Shown piece by piece: positions 6,212 to 13,115 of a stretch of DNA of 22,220 nucleotides. The stretch is from Syntrophomonas sp. UBA1368 (GTDB lineage: Bacteria > Bacillota > Syntrophomonadia > Syntrophomonadales > Syntrophomonadaceae), in assembly GCA_002305965.1 (NCBI GenBank), contig DBRM01000055.1:1-22220 (forward strand), given 5' to 3'. A program made the translations under genes and the position numbers. The notes under the pieces were generated by a model. It did not search any database. It was not told where the DNA came from and saw nothing but the letters and a program-made list of their open reading frames with translations. How positions within the stretch are numbered: position 1 is the first letter of the stretch; the number at the start of each line of letters is the position of its first letter.

Positions 6212-7453
6212 TTAGTTTCCACATTCACCGTGATGCTGATGTTCATGGCAGACTGAACCGGTCGATTGGAGTTCTCCCTGCAGGTATCTTTCTGCAGCCT
6301 TTTTGGCATCGCCGCTTGCTCCAACAATGACTTCAATACCTTTTTCATTGAAAATATCGATCGCACCTGCCCCCATACCACCAGATATTATTACATTGAC
6401 TCCCTGTTCGTGCAGGAAAAGCGGCAAAAATCCAGGCTTATGCCCTGGATTGGCGATGGTCTCACAATGAATGATCTGATCATCAACAGCCGCGTAAATA
6501 TTAAAGTTGATACAATGCCCAAAATGTTCTGTTACCTTTTCATTTTCGCTGGCTACAGCAATTTTCAATGTCTTTCCTCCCTTTTCTTCTTTCGTTATAT
6601 AAACAACCTGAGGTTTTTCCTCCTGTTTCGCGGTTAATATTTGCACGATACGCTCAAACCAATTATTTTCAAATGACTCGATCTTTCCATTATCACAGGC
6701 TGACGCCAGTTTAGGATCGATCGGTAAGACGGTCAGTATCTCCAGGTTATGCCGGCGGGCGATTTGGTCAATATGGCTGTCTCCGAATATTTTATACTCT
6801 TTGCCACAATCAGGGCATTTATAACAGGACATATTCTCAATGAGTCCCAGGATAGGTATATCCATTAACTCTGCCATTTTGACTGCTTTGGATACAATCA
6901 TCGAAACCAACTCCTGAGGTGAAGTAACAATAATGATCCCGTCGACTTTTAAGGACTGAAATACGGTCAAGGCCACGTCTCCGGTTCCCGGTGGCATGTC
7001 AATGAACATGTAATCAATGTCTCCCCATATTACATCCGTCCAAAACTGTTTGACCGTGCCTGAAATGATGGGGCCCCGCCATACCACCGGATCTGTTTCA
7101 TTTGGCAATAAAAGATTGATGGACATAATCTCTATACCCGTTTTCGTTGTTATTGGGTATAAACCAAGTTCAGTCCCTCGGGCTTTTTCTGAGATGCCAA
7201 AGGCTTTCGGTATAGAAGGCCCAGTTACATCTGCATCTAAAATAGATGTATTATATCCTCTTTTATTCATCTCCACTGCCAGCAAGGACGTTACCACCGA
7301 TTTACCTACTCCTCCCTTGCCGCTGACCACACCGATCACTTTTTTGATTCTGCTCAGTTCGTGGGTGTTTTCAGTCAAATCAGTTTTTGCTGCCTTTCTT
7401 CCTGTAGACTCTTCACCGCAATCGCTGCAGTTTTGATTACAATTTTCACTCAT
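6212..7453 (-). CDS. Mrp/NBP35-type ATPase fused to a C-terminal NifX-like domain
   Basis: The product is 413 residues in two parts. Residues about 35-280 are a deviant-Walker P-loop ATPase of the Mrp/ApbC/Nbp35 type: SGKGGVGKS at 44-52, DADVTGPS at 73-80, WRGPIISGTVKQF at 125-137, Walker B FIDMPPGTGD at 150-159, and C213/C216 (CPDC), the bridging-cluster CxxC of Fe-S carrier ATPases. The N terminus adds C5, C9 and C12. Residues about 296-395 are a NifX/MTH1175 domain, followed by a tail with CHEHQHHGEC. The same fusion is known as the Mrp protein of the Desulfovibrio ORP complex. The start has AAAGGAG eight bases upstream. Likely role: ATP-dependent assembly or transfer of an Fe-S or mixed-metal cluster. 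Confidence 0.92.
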   Translation of the reverse strand: MSENCNQNCSDCGEESTGRKAAKTDLTENTHELSRIKKVIGVVSGKGGVGKSVVTSLLAVEMNKRGYNTSILDADVTGPSIPKAFGISEKARGTELGLYPITTKTGIEIMSINLLLPNETDPVVWRGPIISGTVKQFWTDVIWGDIDYMFIDMPPGTGDVALTVFQSLKVDGIIIVTSPQELVSMIVSKAVKMAELMDIPILGLIENMSCYKCPDCGKEYKIFGDSHIDQIARRHNLEILTVLPIDPKLASACDNGKIESFENNWFERIVQILTAKQEEKPQVVYITKEEKGGKTLKIAVASENEKVTEHFGHCINFNIYAAVDDQIIHCETIANPGHKPGFLPLFLHEQGVNVIISGGMGAGAIDIFNEKGIEVIVGASGDAKKAAERYLQGELQSTGSVCHEHQHHGECGN

Positions 7454-7534
7454 AAGTTACGCTCCTTTATGCTTTAATTGTTAATTGCCCTTAAATCATG
7501 CCGTCATTTGATCCACCTGGGACTAGTTGTTCTA

Positions 7535-8410
7535 TCATCCGTTGCCAACAAGTATTTGCATGGTCCGATCAAAAACCTCCCGGGCAGCCTGGCCGGACAA
7601 ACAATCTACCTCCACAATACTCTGTCCCGTATTGATCGCTGTTACCGCTTCTGGATCAAAGGGTATCCGCCCTGCCAGAGGCAGTTGGCGGAATTCACAA
7701 AACGACTCAATGATTTCGGTATTCTTGATGTTGGTATCATATTTGTTGATACACACCGCTATTTTGGTTTGAAATTGGGCAGCCGTTTTAATGATACGTT
7801 TCATATCACTAATACCCGACACAGAAGGTTCAGTAACGATCAAAACCATGTCCGCCCCATTGAGGGAAGCAATGACCGGACAGCCTAAGCCAGGTGATCC
7901 GTCGATAATGGCAATATCTGCATCATTGATTACTGATGTCATCTGCTTTTTTACTTCAGTGACCAGCAACCCGGAAGTACCGCTGCCCATTTTAAGCTGG
8001 GCGGTGGAAAATACGGCATCGCCTCTATAAAGTATCAATTCTCCGGCTATGGCAGGTATAAGTTTAATCGCTCCCACCGGACAAATTGCTTCACAAACCC
8101 CACAGCCTTCACAGGCATAATGATATACTTCATACATTATGCCGCCTGCCCCGGAATCAATCGCTTCAAAACGGCAGTTTTGTCTGCATAAATCGCATCT
8201 GATGCATACGTAAAGGTCTATTTTCGCCTTGGACAATCCGTAATAGTTGCTCCTCTTAGGCTCGTCAGATTGACTCATGATCAAGTGCAGATTTGGTGCA
8301 TCCACATCGCAATCAGCGTAAGCTTTGGCATTCGATAATTTGATAAAAGCACTGGCGATGGTAGTTTTCCCGGTTCCTCCCTTACCGCTTAAAATCAATA
8401 GCTGCTGCAT
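7535..8410 (-). CDS. MinD/ParA-type ATPase with inserted 2[4Fe-4S] ferredoxin domain (second of pair)
   Basis: The product is 291 residues. The deviant Walker A SGKGGTGKTT (8-17) and ADCDVDAPN (32-40) mark the MinD/Mrp ATPase family. A ferredoxin domain is inserted at about 64-117 with two complete CxxCxxCxxxC motifs (C69, C72, C75, C79 and C100, C103, C106, C110, the latter followed by P). Walker B is IAIIDGSPGLG. This is the COG1149 type, usually found as a tandem pair. Its start lies inside the upstream ATPase gene (29-bp overlap) with GGAGGTG just upstream, so translation is coupled. The product is probably a cytoplasmic partner of its neighbour in ATP- and redox-dependent cluster handling. 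Confidence 0.92.
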   Translation of the reverse strand: MQQLLILSGKGGTGKTTIASAFIKLSNAKAYADCDVDAPNLHLIMSQSDEPKRSNYYGLSKAKIDLYVCIRCDLCRQNCRFEAIDSGAGGIMYEVYHYACEGCGVCEAICPVGAIKLIPAIAGELILYRGDAVFSTAQLKMGSGTSGLLVTEVKKQMTSVINDADIAIIDGSPGLGCPVIASLNGADMVLIVTEPSVSGISDMKRIIKTAAQFQTKIAVCINKYDTNIKNTEIIESFCEFRQLPLAGRIPFDPEAVTAINTGQSIVEVDCLSGQAAREVFDRTMQILVGNG

Positions 8411-9245
8411 CCTGCACCTCCTCCCTCACCTTTTGCAGCAAGGATGTAAATACTTCCCGGTATTTTCCGTTCTCCCTGGCTGCGATCAATGCATTGGAAT
8501 TTAATGTTCCCAAATCATGGTCAAATGGAATTCTGCCTATTATTCTGATACCGTGATCTTCACAGTATTGCGCAGCCGGGTCATATCCTTCCAAACATTT
8601 ATTGAGCACTGCGCCATGTGGTTTGCGAAAAAGTCGGACCAGGTCGTGGACCATCTTCAGATTATGCACTCCAAACAAGGTCGGTTCAGCCACTAAAACG
8701 CAATAATCAGCATCTTTGATGCTTTCCATTACAATACAATCACTCCCGGGCGGACAGTCGATAAAAACATCCTCTTGCCCGGCCGGGGCATTTTGCATAA
8801 GTTTTTTAATGATCGGTACCCCTGACGCTTCACCTGTGTCCAGGATTCCAGTGATAACATGAACCAGCCCAGAAGTTCCGCTTTGTACTATACCAATGTT
8901 TTTTTCTTTTTCCGCAAGAGCTTTTTCCGGACAAAACAATACACATCCACCGCAGGAATGACAAACATCATCAAAAATCAATAGCTTCTGGTTGATATAG
9001 GCCAGTGCATTGTATTGACAAAAAACAGCACATATACGGCAGCCATTGCAAAGCTCATTATCTACCAAAGGAATCTTGACTGAGATATATTCAGCAGCAA
9101 GATTCTCCGGCTTAAAAAAGAGATGTCCATTGGGTTCTTCAACGTCGCAGTCAATGTAGATGGCCTCTTTTGACACCGCAGCCAGATTGACCGATATTAA
9201 AGTTTTGCCTGTACCGCCTTTCCCGCTTAACACAGCGATCCTCAC
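8382..9245 (-). CDS. MinD/ParA-type ATPase with inserted 2[4Fe-4S] ferredoxin domain (first of pair)
   Basis: The product is 287 residues from a GTG at 9243-9245, giving the family N terminus MRIAVLSGKGGTGKT. GGAG inside the end of the upstream gene lies six bases before it, and the start follows that gene's TAA by one base. An upstream ATG at 9276-9278 would add 11 residues but lacks a ribosome binding site. Walker A is at 7-15 and DCDVEEPNG at 32-40. The ferredoxin insert spans about 61-110, with C66, C69, C72, C76 and C95, C98, C101, C105. Walker B is VFIDCPPGSD. It is homologous to its downstream neighbour but clearly diverged, pointing to a heteromeric pair as in the ORP gene set. Confidence 0.92.
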   Translation of the reverse strand: MRIAVLSGKGGTGKTLISVNLAAVSKEAIYIDCDVEEPNGHLFFKPENLAAEYISVKIPLVDNELCNGCRICAVFCQYNALAYINQKLLIFDDVCHSCGGCVLFCPEKALAEKEKNIGIVQSGTSGLVHVITGILDTGEASGVPIIKKLMQNAPAGQEDVFIDCPPGSDCIVMESIKDADYCVLVAEPTLFGVHNLKMVHDLVRLFRKPHGAVLNKCLEGYDPAAQYCEDHGIRIIGRIPFDHDLGTLNSNALIAARENGKYREVFTSLLQKVREEVQDAAAIDFKR

Positions 9246-9246
9246 T

Positions 9247-9615
9247 TTATTCTCCGCCCTTGCCATGAAATCCGGCATGAATTTCGCTTAATATCTTTAA
9301 TTCACCCTTATTGAATGTACTGATATTATTCTCCAGAGAACCGTTGATGCTCTGATATATTTCGATGTTGGCCGCCTTGAGCACGTCAGCTGCATTTTCC
9401 CCACACCGCGGCGTCAGCAGGGCTTTGGCTCCGGTATCTACAACCGTTTGTGCTGCTTTGATCCCTGCTCCCCCCTGGCTTTTTGCCGCATTGTTTTCAA
9501 TGAATACGCCTTCTTGAGTATCCGTGTCGTAAACAAGAAAATATGGCGCCCTTCCAAAAGAAACACTTATCCCTTTTTCCATTGATCTTTCATTTGCCGG
9601 CAGTACAATTTTCAT
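9247..9615 (-). CDS. NifX-like (dinitrogenase iron-molybdenum cofactor family) protein
   Basis: The product is 122 residues and is a single NifX/MTH1175 domain: MKIVLPANE, ISVSFGRAPYFLVYD, GAKALLTPRCGENAADVL and IEIYQSI-NGSLE. C71 is the only cysteine. It is the second gene of the operon, between the DUF5320 gene and the first MinD-ferredoxin ATPase, whose ribosome binding site lies within its 3' end. The start is an ATG with GAGGAGG upstream. By analogy with Desulfovibrio orange protein, which belongs to this domain family, it could hold the cluster made or moved by the ATPases; that is inference. Confidence 0.88.
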   Translation of the reverse strand: MKIVLPANERSMEKGISVSFGRAPYFLVYDTDTQEGVFIENNAAKSQGGAGIKAAQTVVDTGAKALLTPRCGENAADVLKAANIEIYQSINGSLENNISTFNKGELKILSEIHAGFHGKGGE

Positions 9616-9663
9616 GGTTTTTCCTCCTCGTATCCAGTCAACACTGACCCCAACGCATTCTTC

Positions 9664-9861
9664 TTATTGATCCCGACTGTTTCCTTTGGGGGTGTTCATT
9701 AAACGGCCACCTCCTCTGAGGATTCCCCGTGCTTGACTGTTCTGTCTGAGTCCCGCTCTTTGTCCGTTACCGTTTTTACGCTGACCGGCTACGCAATTTC
9801 CTCTGCCCCCGCCAGTTCCTTTTCCCTGCCCCATTGGACCGCTTCCATCTCTTCCAGACAT
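9664..9861 (-). CDS. DUF5320-type Gly-rich small protein
   Basis: The product is 65 residues, opening MSGRDGSGPMGQGKGTGGGRGNC, close to the signature of DUF5320 proteins (typically MPxxDGTGPxGxGPxTGRGxGxC). C23 is the only cysteine; the rest is basic, Gly/Asn/Gln-rich and probably disordered. Such proteins are regularly encoded beside NifX-like and MinD-ferredoxin genes in anaerobes, but their function is unknown. It is the first gene of the operon, with an AAGGAG ribosome binding site, a promoter about 80 bp upstream and the NifX-like gene 48 bp downstream. Many family members have a longer coiled-coil C terminus, absent here. Confidence 0.8.
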   Translation of the reverse strand: MSGRDGSGPMGQGKGTGGGRGNCVAGQRKNGNGQRAGLRQNSQARGILRGGGRLMNTPKGNSRDQ

Positions 9862-9923
9862 TTTTATCTCTCCTTTCTTGCCAGATATGAATGTTCATTA
9901 ATAAAGACCTCTTATTTTATTAC

Positions 9924-9935
9924 GAGCATATGCTC
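9924..9935. promoter_or_regulatory. Palindromic operator at the start of the NifX/MinD operon
   Basis: GAGCATATGCTC is a perfect 12-bp palindrome (TTGAGCATATGCTCG with flanks on the minus strand). It starts about 7 bp after the -10 box of the operon promoter, so it covers the expected transcription start. That is a typical repressor position. The hexamer TGAGCA recurs in the spacer of the plus-strand promoter about 120 bp away. Confidence 0.6.
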
Positions 9936-9942
9936 AATTTAA

Positions 9943-9971
9943 ATGCTACCTTCTCCCTTTTTTGTTGTCAA
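9943..9971 (-). promoter_or_regulatory. Promoter of the NifX/MinD operon
   Basis: On the minus strand TTGACA (9966-9971) and TAGCAT (9943-9948) are separated by exactly 17 bp, giving a sigma-70-type promoter with a perfect -35 and a 4/6 -10. The first gene starts at 9861, leaving a leader of about 75 bases that contains the palindromic operator. Confidence 0.65.
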
Positions 9972-10045
9972 GTTCATTCCAGCTTTATTGTTTATACAAA
10001 GCGTTTTAAAGGCTGATAAATTATACAAAGACAATTTATTTTATA

Positions 10046-10074
10046 TTGACATTTGCTCATTTTGTATGTATGCT
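10046..10074 (+). promoter_or_regulatory. Divergent plus-strand promoter with operator half-site
   Basis: TTGACA (10046-10051) and TATGCT (10069-10074) are 17 bp apart. The spacer holds TGCTCA, the half-site of the operator at 9924-9935; read on the minus strand it is TGAGCAAATGTCA, a degenerate version of that palindrome. No protein-coding gene follows on this strand before the bidirectional terminator at 10155. Confidence 0.45.
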
Positions 10075-10080
10075 GATAAA

Positions 10081-10197
10081 AACGAATCCTTCCTCTTATA
10101 CTCCCCTTTATTGATACTCTCTCAAAGAGAGATGAAGCACTGAATATCCACTCAGCAAAATAGTTCAGGGAAAGTTCTCCCCCCTGAACTATTTTGC
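10081..10197 (+). ncRNA. Possible short transcript from the divergent promoter to the terminator
   Basis: If the plus-strand promoter at 10046-10074 is active, transcription would start near 10081 and stop at the strong hairpin ending at 10197, giving an RNA of about 115 bases. The stretch has no credible ORF; it contains a small CTCTC/GAGAG hairpin (about 10118-10132). This is speculative, as only the promoter and terminator are seen. Apart from this, the gene-free space 9862-10222 holds the operon promoter and operator. Confidence 0.22.
10155..10197. terminator. Strong bidirectional terminator hairpin
   Basis: GCAAAATAGTTCAGGG (10155-10170) pairs perfectly with CCCTGAACTATTTTGC (10182-10197) around an 11-base loop. 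The A/T-rich outer stem supplies a U-tract in either direction. It lies just after the histidine kinase gene on the minus strand and would also end any plus-strand transcript from 10081. Confidence 0.75.
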
Positions 10198-10222
10198 TTC
10201 TTGCCAATAATTTCTTTGAGTT

Positions 10223-11626
10223 TTATTCAATTCGCGGCAGGGTGAAATAAAAGGTGGTACCGATCCCCGGTGTGCTTTTGACCCATATCTTACCGTTATG
10301 TGCCTCCACATAACCTTTGGCAATGGCTAGTCCCAGTCCCATTCCTCCATCACGGCGGTTGCGGCTGTCATCGACCCGATAAAACCGTTCGAATATATGG
10401 GGCAGATCCCCGGGCTGAATTCCCGGGCCGTTATCAGCGATGGAAAACAACAGGTGCTCTTGTTCCCTTTGAATGGATAAGTTGATCTTGCCGCCTTTGT
10501 CTGCATGCTGCCCGGCATTGGCCAGCAGGTTAAGCAATATCTGTAACAGCCGGTCATGGTCAGCGGTTATTTGTTCAACATCATTTCCTACCTTAACGTT
10601 AAAAACAATGTCTTTATCCTGCATGGCAAGGTGGACCGGGAGCAGACGATCCAATAACTCGGAGACGGTGAAAGTAGTTATATGAAGGGAGATCCTATGG
10701 TTTTCAAGCAGGGCCAGGTTGTCCAGTTCCTTCACCAGTCGTGATAGTCTTATGACCTCGTCCAGCAGCAGGGTAACGTTTTCATTATCGGCAGGAATAC
10801 TTCCTGCTTGCATACCTTCCAACTGTCCGCGCAGAAGTGTCAAGGGTGTTCGTAATTCATGGGAAAGGTCGGCAGTAAAACGCTGACGGTAGGTTTCCGC
10901 TTCTTGCAGATTTTGTGCCATGATATTGAAATCATGTCCCAGCTGAACAAACTCCTGATCTCCCGTCAAGCTAATCCTTTTATCCAGCTTTCCCCGCGCC
11001 ACTAGATGGATGGCTGCGGACAACTCTTCCAGTGGTGCGCTGATCCTTTTTCCCAGTACCAGGCCCAGCACGAAAGCAAATAATCCCATAAATAAAGCCA
11101 AAATGCCTGTACTGATTGTAAGCTTGTTGATAAAATCGTTTTCCAAGGATGCCAGACCAGCCCCCAGCGGGCTCACGATATACAAAGTCCCTTGCTGCTC
11201 ATTATCGGCCAATATCATTGCGGAACTGGCATCAGTCAGATCAATATCAGCCTTTTTGCCTGTCAGCGTTCCACTGCTGTCAGCCACTACCATACCATTA
11301 AGATCGGTTACGATCACGCGCTGACCCAGTTTGGATCTCATCGGCATCATACCTGCTCCCCGGCGCTTGCCCATACCGTTCCCCATAATGCTTCCCGACA
11401 TATTGGATTCAAGGTATTGCTGCAGACCCTCCGGTCCGTTTAGTTCATAATACTCACTTACAATGGGCAGCCATTGGTCCAGGGTCGCCTGATCATAGCG
11501 CTGGATATAGTCGGCAAACTGCTGCCGTGTGATGAGCAGCATAAAAGATGTCGCAAGGATGACCGATAATACTGATAAAACAATTAGTGCAGCGGTAATT
11601 TTTTTCGCCAATGCCGATTTTGTCAT
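10223..11626 (-). CDS. Two-component sensor histidine kinase (BaeS-like architecture)
   Basis: The product is 467 residues. A transmembrane helix at about 10-33 is followed by an extracytoplasmic sensor segment (34-168), a second helix at about 169-192, a HAMP domain (192-245), and HisKA with H256 in the DLSHELRTPL box. The ATPase domain has an N box (NLLANAGQHA, 366-375), G1 (DNGPGI, 398-403), F box (FERFYR) and G2 (GMGLGLAI, 428-435), so all catalytic boxes are intact. The sensor segment carries a Met/Gly-rich stretch at 75-99 (seven Met), which may bind metal or a hydrophobic ligand. The start lies 4 bp after the response regulator stop with AGGAG upstream. It phosphorylates the neighbouring regulator; the signal is unknown. 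Confidence 0.93.
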   Translation of the reverse strand: MTKSALAKKITAALIVLSVLSVILATSFMLLITRQQFADYIQRYDQATLDQWLPIVSEYYELNGPEGLQQYLESNMSGSIMGNGMGKRRGAGMMPMRSKLGQRVIVTDLNGMVVADSSGTLTGKKADIDLTDASSAMILADNEQQGTLYIVSPLGAGLASLENDFINKLTISTGILALFMGLFAFVLGLVLGKRISAPLEELSAAIHLVARGKLDKRISLTGDQEFVQLGHDFNIMAQNLQEAETYRQRFTADLSHELRTPLTLLRGQLEGMQAGSIPADNENVTLLLDEVIRLSRLVKELDNLALLENHRISLHITTFTVSELLDRLLPVHLAMQDKDIVFNVKVGNDVEQITADHDRLLQILLNLLANAGQHADKGGKINLSIQREQEHLLFSIADNGPGIQPGDLPHIFERFYRVDDSRNRRDGGMGLGLAIAKGYVEAHNGKIWVKSTPGIGTTFYFTLPRIE

Positions 11627-11630
11627 CTGA

Positions 11631-12314
11631 TCATTCTCCTGCGGTCAATTTATAGCCAATACCGTAAACGGTTTTAATACTTACCTGACCGTTATCTGCT
11701 GCCTCCATTTTGTGCCGGATGTTGCTGATATGTGTATCGATGGTCCTTTCATAACCTTCATACATATCTCCGAATACCCGTTCCAAAATATACAATCGGG
11801 AAAAAACCTGGCCCGGATTCCCGGCCAGCAGCATCAGGATCTTAAATTCGCTGGCAGTAAGCTTTAGCAGTACATCTCCTATAAATACCTCCATTCGCTC
11901 CGGGTCAAGACGGAGATCATGAAAACTGATCAATGCGCTTGGCTCCTGGGGACGGCTGCGGCGCAGGACTGCTTTTATGCGGGCACTTAGTTCCCTCGGA
12001 GAAAAAGGCTTGGTGATATAGTCATCCGCCCCCAGTTCCAGTCCCAACAATTTATCTACTTCATCCGCCCGGGCAGTAAGTACGATCACGGGAGTGTCAT
12101 GCTTTTGTCTTATTTTCTTCAGCACTTCCCAGCCGGATAACCCAGGCAGCATGAGGTCCAGGACCAGCAGATCCGGTTGGAGTTCCTGCCAGTAATGGAT
12201 CGCTTCCAGTCCATCAGCCGCCAGGGCTACTTTATAACCTTCCTGTTTGAGGTGTTGGGCAGTCATGTCCCGAAGCTTCTTTTCATCTTCAGCCAGCAAA
12301 ATAACGGTTTCCAT
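11631..12314 (-). CDS. OmpR/PhoB-family response regulator
   Basis: The product is 227 residues. The receiver domain (1-118) has acidic residues E9 and D10, phospho-acceptor D53 (LLVLDLMLPG), T80 and K102 (TKPF). The winged helix DNA-binding domain spans about 128-225 (LTASEFKILMLLAGNPGQVFSR, TIDTHISNIRHKME, VYGIGYKL). It is the first gene of the pair with the kinase and has an AAAGGAG ribosome binding site. Its probable target is the DUF2680 gene immediately upstream on the same strand, whose promoter carries an 11-bp tandem repeat typical of OmpR-family sites. The region 12315-12406 contains a possible -10 (TATACT on the minus strand) but no convincing -35. Confidence 0.95.
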   Translation of the reverse strand: METVILLAEDEKKLRDMTAQHLKQEGYKVALAADGLEAIHYWQELQPDLLVLDLMLPGLSGWEVLKKIRQKHDTPVIVLTARADEVDKLLGLELGADDYITKPFSPRELSARIKAVLRRSRPQEPSALISFHDLRLDPERMEVFIGDVLLKLTASEFKILMLLAGNPGQVFSRLYILERVFGDMYEGYERTIDTHISNIRHKMEAADNGQVSIKTVYGIGYKLTAGE

Positions 12315-12406
12315 AAAGCGCTGACTCCTTTGCTGCTAATTTGAATACCCGGTTTTTTTGTACATATCATTAGTATATCACTGGGTACAGACTCTTTATA
12401 ACAAAC

Positions 12407-12429
12407 GAAGGTGCCCGTCGGGCACCTTC
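12407..12429. terminator. Intrinsic terminator after the DUF2680 gene
   Basis: GAAGGTGCCC-GTC-GGGCACCTTC is a perfect 10-bp stem with a three-base loop, followed on the minus strand by CGTTTGTTAT. It separates the DUF2680 gene from the response regulator gene, so the two are probably separate transcripts. Confidence 0.75.
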
Positions 12430-12439
12430 TAAATATCGA

Positions 12440-13006
12440 TTACAAGTTTGTATTATACGGACAGTTGGCTTGATTTCCATTCATTCCTCTGCCCATTCCC
12501 CGGCCTTGTCCCTGGCCTGGGCCTTGACCTGAACAGGCTCCCTGACAGCAGCCCATTCCTTGTCCAATTTTATTGCCCTGGGCAGGGCCGACGGTGGTTC
12601 TTTCAATATTGGTTTTGACTCTTTCCTGCATGTTCGTCAGACAATTTTCATATTGTTCATCGGTAATTTTCTGATCTGCTTTAAGCTGATCAAGTGCGGC
12701 AGTACGCTCTGCAATCACCTTATCGATGACGGTTTGCTCATTGATCCCTTCAGCTTCAGCAATGTCAGCCAAAGACTTTCCTTCCAGCCTCTCAGCCCGA
12801 ACATCTTCTGTGCTCAAACCAGTCAATTCGGCGACAACATTCAGCGCTGTTTGTGCCCGCTGCTGGCCGGCCATGATCCCCTGGCGCAATAAACCGGCTG
12901 GAGAATCTGAGGGGCTGCCCGCAGCCGCCAATGCATTAATGGCCAAGCCGCCTAATAGCAATGAAATTATTAGAATTACTGCTATCATTGATTTTTTCTT
13001 CATCAT
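12440..13006 (-). CDS. Secreted DUF2680-like protein with Cys/Gly-rich tail
   Basis: The product is 188 residues. A signal peptide occupies about 1-28 (MMKKK, hydrophobic core, ALAAAG). The middle (55-137) resembles DUF2680: LTGLSTEDVRAERLEGKSLADIA, then a helical stretch with ITDEQYENCLTNMQERV. The tail (143-182) is Gly/Gln/Met-rich with CCQGAC (153-158) and C182, a possible metal-binding region. Family members are secreted or envelope proteins of unknown function in Firmicutes. AAGGAGG precedes the first of two ATGs. Upstream lies a tandem 11-bp repeat expected for an OmpR-family regulator, and the two-component genes follow downstream. I infer an envelope stress or metal response protein. 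Confidence 0.82.
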   Translation of the reverse strand: MMKKKSMIAVILIISLLLGGLAINALAAAGSPSDSPAGLLRQGIMAGQQRAQTALNVVAELTGLSTEDVRAERLEGKSLADIAEAEGINEQTVIDKVIAERTAALDQLKADQKITDEQYENCLTNMQERVKTNIERTTVGPAQGNKIGQGMGCCQGACSGQGPGQGQGRGMGRGMNGNQANCPYNTNL

Positions 13007-13066
13007 TCTTACCTCCTTGAAATGTTATCCTGGATCTTGAATAGATCATAAAGGATAAGTATCAGA

Positions 13067-13100
13067 ATAATATCAAAAAACTTTTAAGAAATTGTTAAGA
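13067..13100 (-). promoter_or_regulatory. Response-regulator box and -10 of the DUF2680 gene
   Basis: On the minus strand, TCTTAACAATT (13090-13100) is directly followed by TCTTAAAAGTT (13079-13089), a tandem repeat matching 9 of 11 positions with an 11-bp period, one helical turn. This is the usual form of OmpR/PhoB-family binding sites. A candidate -10, TATTAT, follows at 13067-13072, so a bound dimer would sit over the -35 region, as expected for an activator. The gene starts at 13006. Confidence 0.55.
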
Positions 13101-13115
13101 TTAAATCACTGCCGT

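Noticed and set aside
4462..9615. Nitrogen fixation (nif) gene cluster
   Set aside because: NifX-like domains are present, but no nifH, nifD, nifK, nifE, nifN or radical-SAM nifB is seen in the window. The domain family is wider than nitrogenase maturation.
9943..10207. Two overlapping ORFs of 66 and 71 codons on opposite strands in the operator region
   Set aside because: Neither has a ribosome binding site. Both cross promoter or terminator elements and look like compositional accidents.
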